Below, piece by piece: positions 9,201 to 18,599 of a stretch of 20,029 nt of DNA. The notes beneath the pieces were generated by a model, which worked only from the letters and a program-made list of their open reading frames with translations, was not told the origin of the DNA and searched no databases. The DNA comes from Pelargonium cotyledonis (lineage: Eukaryota > Streptophyta > Magnoliopsida > Geraniales > Geraniaceae): positions 1-20,029 of the forward strand of contig JAYMTA010001439.1 in assembly GCA_036897625.1 (NCBI GenBank), in the 5' to 3' direction. The position numbers and the translations under genes are program-made. Numbering within the stretch: position 1 is the stretch's first letter; each line of letters starts with the position of its first letter.

Positions 9201-12200
9201 TGGTTTCTATGACCCATTTGTGATGGCCTACTATCTATCGCTGTCAATTGGAATAAAATTATCCTACATTAATACTTTAGCGACTTTCTTTCATAGGAGT
9301 GTTCTCTTTATCATAAACCAAGTTCTATAACAAAGTCTTGGAATTGTATGCTAAGAGTTGCTTGACAAACATATCGTTAACACCTCTTTGAATTGTATTT
9401 AATGTTTCATTTTTTATTTATTTTGCTTCACTGTTTTCCTCTTAAAGCTCTTATTCCTATCTGTGGATTTTTCTATGTTTTATACAGGCAGCGTTATGTT
9501 CTATTAGGATTATAAGGAAAGTACCAGACCTGGCGGAAAATTTTATAAATCCTGCTGCTTCCTTACTTAAAGAAAAGCACCATGGAGTCTTAATTACAAC
9601 AGTTCAACTTTGTACAGATTTATGTAAAGTCAGTTCTGAAGCTCTCGAATTTTTTAGAAGGGTAAGTTGGACTTGTCTGGCATTAAATAGACCCAAAAAT
9701 GACCTGCTACGTTTCGATATGCATGAAATTTCTTAAATTCTTTTTTGGGTGTCGTGTGAATAAATGATTTTGGTTTTCTACTTGACTACTTGATTATACT
9801 GTGGGCTTGTTTGGATTGAGGAATTCAAAATTCAATGGATTTTGAATAAGTTAAAAATGTTATATTTGTTTACTTAGAAGGGATCTAAAATATTGTGTTT
9901 GGAATGTCGAAAGTAACTAAATGAAAAGTTGAGAAAATATGGTGAATGACATTTATACCATTTCTATATATTATGTATGGTACACATTTTGCCATGGAAA
10001 GTTTCATTCTCTAATGATAATGAAACATTTTTTTTTTGGTATAAAAACATAGACCATTAAGTACAATTAAATAAATAACTTAAGATTTTTGAGTTACTTA
10101 AACAAATTAATCAAAAAACTTATGATTTACAAGTAGTTACATGATTGGTAACATGAGTTGGTATTTTGTAAATAAATGTAGGCTTATAAGTTTCAGGCAA
10201 GAATCTGTATGTTAGGAGAGTTAAGAATATTGTATATGAGATGATATTTTCGTTACAACCAACACAATTGATTTTGGATTCCTAATATACTAATTTTCCT
10301 CTCTCATATGACTTAGTTTACCCAAACAAAAGAAAGTGAACTTTCTCATTGATTTGGTCACTTTCTGTTGCAGAATCATGCTTACCAAATGATACCTATA
10401 TGTATTCATCTTGTATGATAATAAGTGCTAATGCTGGCAAACATGTTCTTGAAACTGTATATGTATTATAAACAAGACTAAAGGCAGTTTGTCCCGAACA
10501 ATAATATATTCTGCGATAGTTGAAAATTCTTGCTTTCTCTCTTTAATATTAAATTGTATGTTTTGGTGAGAATCCTGATACTATCATATTTATCACATAT
10601 AAATGCTGATTCATTTGGATTTGCATTGTGCATTTTGGTTTATGAAAAATGTATTGTTTGTTCAATAGTCATATACTAACAAGAAAGTTAAGAATCTTTC
10701 TTAGAGTTCTGTCCATTAGAATACATGTTTTGCGATTTATCATTGTGCTGATAGCTTAATTATTATGTAAATCTTTGATTTGTGTGGCTACCCGCTTCCT
10801 TCTTTTACACGATGGTGATTAGTAGTTTTACCTATTTTTGTAGAAATGCACAGAGGGTTTGGTCAAAACTCTGAAGGATCTTGCGAACAGTCCATATGCA
10901 CCAGAGTATGATGTTACTGGCATTACAGATCCTTTCCTCCATATTAGATTGCTTAAGCTATTGCGTCAGTTGGGCCATGGAGATGCAGATGCTAGTGACT
11001 GTATGAATGATATACTTGCCCAGGTCGGTCATTTTTTCTCTTTACCATTACAGTGGATTCTAATGGTACATGTATTATATCTTGATGATACTCTGCTTTT
11101 TACATCTCCAGTCCCAAAATGCTTCAGTTTAAAATCCTATTTTATTTCCTATCGGATCTCCTCCCAGTAGTTTTCACATCATAATACTGTGCCAATTTTA
11201 TAACAAAATTGAACATTACATGCATTTGATCATGCATCCCAACTTTTTTGCTATGTGAGAATTCTTGCCAGGCCTTGGCTCCGAAATTAGTCTGCATGAG
11301 TAGGGGGGCTTCCATTGTGGTGCAAGAACTATGTTGGTTATGTAGTTGCCCCTAATGAGAGCAGAGTAGCACCAGATAATGTTGCTTGAGAATCATTATA
11401 AGTGTTTGGAGTAATATGCTCTAGAGTACTCTGAGTTTTTTGGAAAAGAAATGAAAAAGAATAATATAGGTACTGCTAACATAAACTTCATTATTTGACT
11501 CAGTTTACTCCCTTTACTTTTTTTGAAATGCTGGCTAGGTGGCTACAAAAACTGAATCAAACAAAAATGCTGGGAACGCTATTCTCTATGAATGTGTTGA
11601 AACAATCATGAGCATTGAGGATAATGGTGGGCTACGTGTGCTCGCAATCAATATTTTGGGAAGATTCTTGTCCAATCGTGACAATAATATCAGGTTTGTA
11701 CCCGTCTTCAAACATGTTAAATACTTAAATTTCTTGGGAACAACTTTTGCATCTTCCTTCTTTTTGGTAGGGAAAATATAAATCTCATTCATGTAACTTG
11801 AGTGTCATTTATAGCAACATTTGAATTTTTCTGATTCTTTGGTGGTATTTTGCCAGCATTTAGTCCTTAGGGGGTTATAGTTATATCTTTGCATCTATTA
11901 GCAGCTCTGGTCTATTATGGTCCTCATAAGTGGCATAAGTTATTGTCCCTCTTATTAACTTGTGGTGAATCATTTGTCTTTGAATGTTGTTCTGGTTACC
12001 TGTTCCATATTTTTGTAAGATCTATGTCAGCCAAGTGTTCTATAATATGAAAGTGAAATTCATGCGTTTTTCAGATATGTTGCATTAAACATGCTAATGA
12101 AGGCACTTTCAGTAGATGCTCAAGCAGTGCAGAGGCATCGGGCAACAATTTTGGAATGTGTGAAGGTATTGTGTATGTGATATTTCCTTGCTTGATAACG

Positions 12201-15200
12201 CAAAAACATGCTTATCTGTCTGTCTAGGTTCCCATGCAATATATAATGTTCATCCGCCAAATGGAAGCAAATTTTATTATCTGTTTCTGGGTGCATTCTT
12301 CAACTCTCTTACACACACCTGTGTGTGAATGCAAGGGAGAATGCATTATTTGCATGGGATCTTATGCCACGTGTCTTGTTTTGCACTACTATGCTGTTGT
12401 TGATGAGGATTGTATCTTATATTACACATCCTGAATAGCTTGTAATTTTGCAGGATTCAGACGCTTCGATTCAGAAAAGGGCCCTTCAACTTCTTTATCT
12501 TCTTGTCAATGAGACTAATGCAAAGCCTTTAACCAAAGAGCTAATTGACTATCTTGAAGTAAGCGATCAAGAATTTAAGGGAGATCTTACTGCTAAAATA
12601 TGCTCCATCATTGAAAAGTGAGTTACGAAATTTGTGTTTTATAACTAGTGTTTTCTCTATGGCCTAAGTAACATCCTATAGGGTTTTGTAGTGTCATCAG
12701 AATTGCTTCCATATCAAAAGAATAAGAGAAAATCTCAGGGGAAGTTTTTCTAGAATCTACTTCCTAGCAATAGTAATTAGACTCAGAATTGGATGATTCT
12801 CAAAGACATTGTAGGAGATTCTGACAAGAATTTAAGTAGCTGTAATGAGGATACATCTACATATTTGTACTAGGGATGCAGCTTAGTAGTTTGTTATTGA
12901 GTCCATTAGTGTCACCACCTTTATATGCCTGACATTGAAGTATAGTAACATAATCATCTTTCTCTTAATGCAAGTCTTTTCCTCCTCCGAGGATGCTTCT
13001 TAATTTCAATCTTGTTATCACTGTAGAAGATGTCTTCCTGCTTTGTATATGCTTGCTTATGTCCGGCAGTTTGTTCAGTACAGTGGGATTAGTGGAAAAT
13101 GTTTTATCACAAGAGTTGGTAGGAATTCCAGCAATGTTTAGTCAACTAACGAATGCTCTTTGGTGCTGAAGGTTTTCTCAAGAGAAAATTTGGTACATTG
13201 ATCAAATGCTCAAGGTTCTCTCTGAGGTATAAATCTAAACAATAATTTTGGAGCTTCTGTAATTTTAACTTGTTTAATTATAGCTTGTATGGGGCGTCTT
13301 ATATTTTTAATTCACTACGTATTCGGTAGTTAAACTCAGCAAAGCTTTTTGTTTATTAATTTGGGCTTAGAGATATGAACTCAGATTTGGACTCTTTCTA
13401 GATCAATATTTGGTATTAAGTCACTAGTGACCATTCTGCTAACACAATGTTCCCCTTTTTATCTCCAACTTTTTTTCTGAGTTGACACTCAATCTATTTT
13501 ATTGCACTCAATTAGCTTAATCTGGTCTTGTGTTTAAGTGCTGTACTTGGCATCTGTGGATCTTCTGGTGACTTGTTTATAACAAATCGCTTATATATTT
13601 TGTTACATGACAGAACTGATCTTTATGTATGTTTGCAAGGCTGGAAATTTTGTAAAAGATGAAGTGTGGCATGCCCTTATTGTTGTGATAAGCAATGCTT
13701 CTGATCTCCATGGATATACAGTAAGGGCATTATACAGAGCATTCCAGACATCTGCTGAACAGGTAATTTAATTTTCCTTTTCTTAAATAAACTCTCAGTA
13801 AATCCATTGGCCTGACTGTTTAGTGTTTGTGCCATTTAAAATGCTTTCTTTTGAGAAAATTGTTTTATTTATTTTTTATTAGGAAACCCTTGTTCAAGTG
13901 GCAGTTTGGTGCATTGGAGAGTATGGTGATATGCTAGTAAATAATGTTGGAATGCTTGATTTGGAGGATCCACTAACTGTAGGTGCACTCTATTCCTTTT
14001 TTCCCTTTCTTGTAGGAACTTTCTGTCATCAATATTGTTTTCATCGTAGTCTTTTAAATGGTAATGATCACCAGATGGTTGGCAGTTTTATAGGAATTTG
14101 GGATACAAGCTAGCCTTCTACTTTTCTACACATAACACTCAAGCACAGCTGGGATTTCTCCAGATAGATTCTTTTGATCTGAATGCAATTCAGCACTAAA
14201 ATACAGGAATCAGGATCAAGCAAATATTTGCAAGATTTTTTTTTAATCCATTTTTCAAGTGTTGTTCAAAAATAAGTTATTTCTGTACCTTTATTTTTCT
14301 TCTTGTTTTCTTTATTTTCTGGAAGGACGGTGTAAGCAGCTGCTTGCTTCTGAAAAAGCTGGCAAAGCAAAGTGTCCACTTTAAGAATCAGAACGACTGG
14401 TGATATCTATTGAGTTTTGCCTACTCCTTGACCCTCGCATATTCATTTTACCAATAAAAAATAAAAAAATTGGCTCGAGCTATACAACAAGAGATAACTT
14501 TCCCCTTTCCCATGACCCCTCCACACCCAATCCAACAAGATTCGAAGCCATGACCTCTACTAGACAAGTGTGATGCTTGAACCATTGAGCTGTCCCCTTG
14601 TGGACTCCCTCATTTTTTATAGGTTCGGCTAGAAAAGTTAGCATGTAATCTTCATATAAGGATTCGTGAGCTGTATATTTTTTAGATGAACGAAGAGTTA
14701 AAATTTCATAACATATTTGTTTCTGGTTTTATGGATAGATCAACTTGCACGCTTACCTGTAAGCCTTTTTTTACTTGTCATGATTTACATAAAAATATAC
14801 TTTTTTTTAGTATGAAGCCAACATGAGTTTTCCTGAGCAGGTAACAGAGTCCGATGCAGTGGATGTTGTAGAGATTGCTATGAAGCGTCATACATCAGAT
14901 CTCAACACTAAAGCTATGGCTTTGATTGCTTTGTTAAAACTCTCGTCCCGCTTTCCATCATCTTCTGAGTACGTTATTGTATTTGTTTTTTTTTTTTTTT
15001 TTCATGTACTACTTGTTTGAAATATATTATCTCTATCCTTTGTCATGAATCATGATATCCTCTTGTGGCTCAAATATTTAGTATTATTCTTCACATGGTC
15101 ATCTAATTCTCTTCTAGTTTAATGCTTGCACTTGTTGGGATATTTGAGGGGACCAGGATGATTATATTGTGTTGTTATTGTACTCGCAGGCAGCCGATAA

Positions 15201-17761
15201 TTTTAAAAGTAATTGGTTTGCAGCATGATATAAAATTGATGGGGGTTCCCTTTTTGGGGTTTGGATAAGATTCCTTAGCATGTATTCTTTTAGCTTGAAA
15301 ATGTACAATAAGATTGTTGCTCCCCATTATATCTGTAGGAGGATCAAGAACATTCTCGTTCAACATAAAGGAAGCTTTGTGCTTGAATTGCAGCAGAGAT
15401 GTATAGAATTCACTTCTGTTATTCAGAAGCACCAGAATATTAGGTACTTCGCTGAATTTGTTAGTGATTTTTTTCACAACAGATTTTAAAGGCTTCGTCC
15501 CCTGACCCCGAACACCCTTGATTCTCGTCCCATATTAAACACATTGACGAGTTTGTGTAGGTCTGCACTGCTGGAAAGGATGCCAGTTCTGGATGAGGCA
15601 ACTTTCAGTGAAAGAAGGACTAATTCTGTACGAGCAACTGGTTCAGCGCCCAGCACAGCTCCACTTAAGCTTCCAAATGGAGTTGCCAAGGCTCCTGCAG
15701 CTCCTCTTGTAGATTTACTTGATCTTAGTTCAGATGATGCCCCAGCACCTAGCTCTTCTGGTGGTGATTTTCTCCAGGATCTTCTTGGCGGTGATTTGGT
15801 ACCGGCATCCACACAACCGGGTTAGTTTTGTATTCCTTACCTTTGGAACTGAATGTTCTTTTTCTTCCAAATATGCATCTCTTACATTGTTCTTCCTTTC
15901 ATTTAGTTTCCCTCTGGAGCATTAAGTTAGAAGTTAGGTTATGTGTACTGGATGATGCTTGTCTGTCAATCGGGTGGAGGAGCTTATGAGTTGATTAGGT
16001 CTAACAGGATAATAAAGATACCTTACTGATTTGCCAACTCTCTGTATTAAATGGATTAGCTAATGTTGGTGCTATCTATAATGACCTAATAGCAAGTATA
16101 AGAGCATTGAATTAAGTTCCGAGAACAATTAACACTTCAACATTTGGGTCTGTTCAAATTTTCCTACGAATGACCTTGCAGGTATGTCATAGGATCAGCC
16201 TACAAATAATGGTCTTTGCAGCTATCTTTGAGTATTTTTTTAGTTAGCATCTTTTAGTGTTTTTTTTTTTTTTGGGTGGGCTGTTGCCTGTTGGTTTCAG
16301 TATTTCAGTATGCATGTTAGTAATTTGTGAGAGATATTATTACCCCTCCTGAATCACTATTGTCTTCACTATTCACCAGTTTGTTGTAATCATTTTGCCC
16401 TCAATTATTTACAGGTACCAGTCAGGCTCCAAAACCTACAGATGTTCTAATGGATCTTTTGTCTATTGGAACACCTACTCCTGTACAAAGTGTTTCATCA
16501 ATACCTGACATATTGTCCACCAGCCAAGAAAACAAATCACCAGTTGCTATGTTAGAAGGGTTGTCATCACCACCTCCTCTTGCTATAAATGGCAGATCTT
16601 CGGCAGGAGCTGCTCCTATGATGGATTTGTTGGATGGCTTTGGCTCCAGTCCACCTACACAAGGTAAAAAATTTCAACAGATGATTTTTGTTTTGTAGGA
16701 AGTTTTGTTTTTTCACAATCGTAACAGTCCTGCTTTTATGTTAAAGAAGACAATGGTCCAGTATATCCATCTATTGTTGCATATGAAAGCAGCTCCTTGA
16801 GGATGATGTTTAACTTCTCAAAACCATCTGGAAACCCACAAACAACAGCAATGCAGGCTACATTTACAAATTTGTCACCCAATGTATATACAGATTTTAT
16901 TTTCCAGGCAGCAGTCCCGAAGGTAACACCTCATGATAATATACTAACGATGTCTTTACACATTCAATATGCAGTTCTAATACCTTAATTTTCTTCTTCT
17001 TCTTCTTCTTTCCGTATGTAGTTTCTCCAACTGCACTTGGATCCAGCTAGCAGCAATACTCTCCCTGCAAGTGGTAATGGGTCTGTATCACAGGATCTAA
17101 GAGTTACCAATAGTCAGCATGGAAAGGTATATAAACTACATTTTCTGTGCATGATCTCATAACTTCATGGTGCCGCTATTCAATTTGCAAAATGTTTCTT
17201 ACTTATGTTGCTATATATATCCCTTAGTTCGGATAAGCTTTTTCAAGTCTTACTCTTTATTTTTTATTCAGAGATAAGAGATGTATATGTTTCTCCAGTA
17301 AAAATGACTCCGTACCAAAATGAGTGTCATTGTTTCAACTTTGATAAAAATTAAGAAGTTAGTGTGGTAAATAACTCTTGTATCCCCGTAATCATGTGTT
17401 ATAACAAACTGTAGGAATACTAGCCAACCTACTATAAGGATACTATTGACAATTCTTACATAACTACTTGAAAAGGGAAAAATGACGCTCATTTTGGTAC
17501 TAACTTGACATTTATTTTAAGACGAAGGGGGTACTTTTGTCATGGAGGAAGCTGTGGTTATTTTCGTGTAGCTGAGTGCTATCTCTGAACTTGTTTGTGA
17601 TTGATGTTACATTCTCTTCAACACCAGATCTAGATAGTTAAAACTCTCATTTTTTCTTCTTTCAGAAATCCCTTGTGATGCGCATAAGGATCTCATACAA
17701 GATGAACGGTAAGGATGTCTTGGAAGAAGGGCAAATCAGCAATTTCCCGCAAGGTTTGTGA
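6223..17761 (+). CDS. AP1G: AP-1 complex subunit gamma (gamma-adaptin), 18 coding exons
   Basis: Exons: 6223-6254, 7914-8216, 8387-8528, 9488-9661, 10844-11023, 11539-11693, 12075-12165, 12454-12617, 13172-13226, 13640-13762, 13883-13978, 14841-14968, 15339-15443, 15561-15820, 16415-16663, 16747-16922, 17022-17126, 17666-17761. They join to 2634 nt, 877 residues, near the 860-880 usual for plant gamma-adaptins. The start [20 protein letters not shown] is the family's N-terminus. Residues 1 to about 590 are the alpha-solenoid trunk ([36 protein letters not shown]). The hinge (about 590-755) has four acidic D-x-L-L motifs, including a clathrin-box-like LLDLS at 635-639. Residues 757-877 form the ear, ending [14 protein letters not shown]-1 sorts cargo into clathrin vesicles at the trans-Golgi network; gamma pairs with beta1, mu1 and sigma1 and recruits accessory proteins through the ear. 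Intron 2 is U12-type. No frame break or missing exon was seen. Gamma rather than alpha, epsilon or delta adaptin follows from the hinge and ear. Confidence 0.96.
6255..7913 (+). other. Intron 1 of the gamma-adaptin gene
   Basis: A 1659-nt phase-2 intron splits the first exon (only 10 codons and 2 nt) from the rest. Donor GTGAGT, acceptor TGCAG. It contains an (AT)11 microsatellite and a 64-codon open frame at 7322-7516 that I do not recognise and do not call. A long, T-rich first intron next to the start codon is typical of plant genes with intron-enhanced expression; that role is inferred. Confidence 0.85.
7230..7251. repeat. (AT)11 microsatellite
   Basis: A perfect dinucleotide run inside intron 1 of the adaptin gene. 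It is likely polymorphic in length. Confidence 0.9.
8217..8386 (+). other. U12-type (minor spliceosome) intron 2 of gamma-adaptin
   Basis: The 5' splice site is GTATCCTG (8217-8224), matching the U12 donor consensus RTATCCTT at 7 of 8 positions. Near the 3' end, CACCTTAAC (8368-8376) matches the U12 branch consensus TTCCTTRAC at 7 of 9. The branch A at 8375 (or 8374) lies 11-12 nt from the AG, in the narrow range of U12 introns, and there is no polypyrimidine tract between them. Splicing here joins CA|A to give the conserved KQDLNH, so the ends are fixed by protein homology. This is the only intron in the window with these features. Confidence 0.88.
8529..9487 (+). other. Intron 3 of gamma-adaptin
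   Basis: A 959-nt phase-0 intron, donor GTAAGT, acceptor TACAG. It holds two T-runs at about 9019-9048 but no recognised element or gene. Confidence 0.85.
9803..10335. mobile_element. Probable MITE in gamma-adaptin intron 4
   Basis: Outer inverted ends TTGTTTGG (9807-9814) and CCAAACAA (10322-10329) enclose a second inverted pair, GGAATTCAAAATTCAATGG (9820-9838) against CAATTGATTTTGGATTCC (10265-10282). The inner arms sit at unequal distances from the ends, so one side has an indel. GGGCTTGTTTGG-type termini are common in plant hAT-like MITEs. There is no coding content and no clear target duplication. It accounts for almost half of the 1182-nt intron 4 (9662-10843). Confidence 0.42.
14451..14609 (-). 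mobile_element. tRNA-derived SINE in gamma-adaptin intron 11
   Basis: On the minus strand an A box, CAGCTCAATGG (14582-14592), is followed 32 nt later by a B box, GGCTTCGAATC (14539-14549). Each differs from the Pol III consensus at one position. The element runs about 159 nt and ends in a T/A-rich tail (14451-14471). TCATTTT occurs on both sides (14443-14449 and 14610-14616) and could be the target-site duplication. The layout is that of a short plant SINE of Au-like type; the family assignment is inference. It lies antisense inside intron 11 (13979-14840) and does not touch a splice site. Confidence 0.65.
16989..17012 (+). repeat. (TTC)n microsatellite acting as a polypyrimidine tract
   Basis: A run of about seven TTC units lies in intron 16, ending about 10 nt before the acceptor AG at 17020-17021. 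The repeat itself therefore supplies the polypyrimidine tract for exon 17. Confidence 0.75.
17300..17534. mobile_element. Degraded foldback/MITE in gamma-adaptin intron 17
   Basis: GTACCAAAATGAGTGTCATT (17312-17331) and AATGACGCTCATTTTGGTAC (17481-17500) are inverted copies matching at 19 of 20 positions. Weaker inverted similarity continues inward. The right edge GACGAAGGGGGTA (17521-17533) resembles a Stowaway-type terminus (reverse complement TACCCCCTTCGTC) with TA at its boundary. The left terminus has decayed. It lies wholly within the 539-nt intron 17 (17127-17665). Confidence 0.55.
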
Positions 17762-18167
17762 GAATTGGTCTATATAAAGTTAATCAGTTTCATGTATTCG
17801 CATTTTCGTATCTTCCATCAATCAGTTCATATACTGTAGTTAGTGCAGTCTTTTGGTTCAATTATCTAACCTCAGGCCAATATTGTTTGTGGCAATTTGA
17901 TTTTGCTAGAGTTTGTGATACATCAAATTGCTTCACAATTTTTCTGTTCAACAATTTATATAGGTTTATGTACATTACTATAAAATATTTGTGTACGGAA
18001 TTGTTGAAACTTGGTTTTGGCCAAATGATCAAGAGAGAAAAGGAGCTTGTGTGGTGTTGGAAATGTCGTGGTAGTTGTGTATTTGTTGAATTGAAATTGA
18101 ATGGCAATATTTTTATTTTTATTTCCATAATAATCCAATTCAATGAATTTTATGAGCTAATGCAAAA
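17762..18167 (+). other. Probable 3' untranslated region of gamma-adaptin
   Basis: T-rich sequence after the TGA at 17759-17761 with no protein-like conservation. The poly(A) site cannot be placed with confidence. The long open frame at 17758-18294 is low-complexity and not called. Confidence 0.45.
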
Positions 18168-18194
18168 AATAATAATAATAATAATAATAATAAT
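18168..18194. repeat. (AAT)9 microsatellite
   Basis: A perfect trinucleotide run just beyond the adaptin gene. An (AT)8 run follows at 18230-18245. Confidence 0.9.
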
Positions 18195-18251
18195 GTGTTG
18201 TTTACAATTTGTAATATTTAAACATACAAATATATATATATATATGTTAAA

Positions 18252-18416
18252 CCTGGTGAGGAAACGCCAGGAGTTGTCACTTTATCAAGTTTGACAATTT
18301 TGAGCATTTTCCTTACTTGAAGCTCAATTTTTCTTTCATTTTCCGTTGGTTACGGAAAATCACTTAATAGCTAATAACAAAAGCTATAGCAATCACTATT
18401 ATACTTTAGTTATAGC
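18252..18416 (-). ncRNA. Candidate structured RNA (hairpin cluster)
   Basis: Read on the minus strand, downstream of the snRNA-type promoter modules, this stretch has a row of perfect stems: TATAGC/GCTATA (18411-18416 with 18383-18388); AGCTA/TAGCT (18382-18386 with 18368-18372, a competing stem); ATTTTCCG/CGGAAAAT (18338-18345 with 18353-18360); TTGAGC/GCTCAA (18300-18305 with 18322-18327); TTGTCA/TGACAA (18274-18279 with 18292-18297); CCTGG/CCAGG (18252-18256 with 18267-18271). I find no clear Sm site (AUUUUUG) or plant snRNA 3' box, and no similarity to a known U RNA along its length. It may be a decayed snRNA-like repeat or chance in AT-rich DNA. Confidence 0.2.
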
Positions 18417-18431
18417 AAAATGTGATATGGT

Positions 18432-18482
18432 TTATATAGAAGTTACATACTCTATCAACTCTCCATTTTTTCGATGTGGGAC
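18432..18482 (-). promoter_or_regulatory. snRNA-type promoter module 1 (USE + TATA)
   Basis: On the minus strand GTCCCACATCG (18472-18482) is an exact match to the plant snRNA upstream sequence element RTCCCACATCG. After 33 nt comes TATATAA (18432-18438). A USE-to-TATA gap of about 33-34 nt is the Pol II snRNA arrangement in plants; Pol III types have about 23. Transcription would run leftwards from about 18408. The same CCCACATCG word also occurs near the ends of plant LTR and TRIM elements, which is the main alternative. Confidence 0.45.
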
Positions 18483-18501
18483 AAAATACAATCTTCTAAA
18501 C

Positions 18502-18554
18502 TTTATATACTTCTACTTCACTCTATGTTTTCTTATGAATTTTAGATGTGAGAC
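18502..18554 (-). promoter_or_regulatory. snRNA-type promoter module 2, diverged copy
   Basis: A second unit 72 nt to the right of module 1. GTCTCACATCT (18544-18554) differs from the USE at two positions and is followed after 34 nt by TATATAAA (18502-18509). The same two parts at nearly the same spacing point to a tandem duplication of the whole module rather than chance. Confidence 0.4.
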
Positions 18555-18599
18555 TTTTAAACATATACACTTTACGATTTACTATAAAGATTAATCAAA

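Noticed and set aside
17758..18294. 178-codon open frame after the adaptin stop
   Set aside because: It has low-complexity F, I, N and Y content, includes the (AAT)n microsatellite as poly-Ile, and lies in the 3' untranslated region.
18306..18321. Minus-strand AGTAAGGAAAAT resembling the U12 snRNA branch-recognition segment
   Set aside because: The likeness covers about 12 nt in AT-rich DNA. The rest of U12 RNA, including an upstream CCTTAAACT and an Sm site, is absent.
18309..18321. CCTTACTTGAA resembling the start of plant U3 snoRNA
   Set aside because: The match ends after 11 nt, none of the U3 boxes follow, and the promoter modules point the other way.
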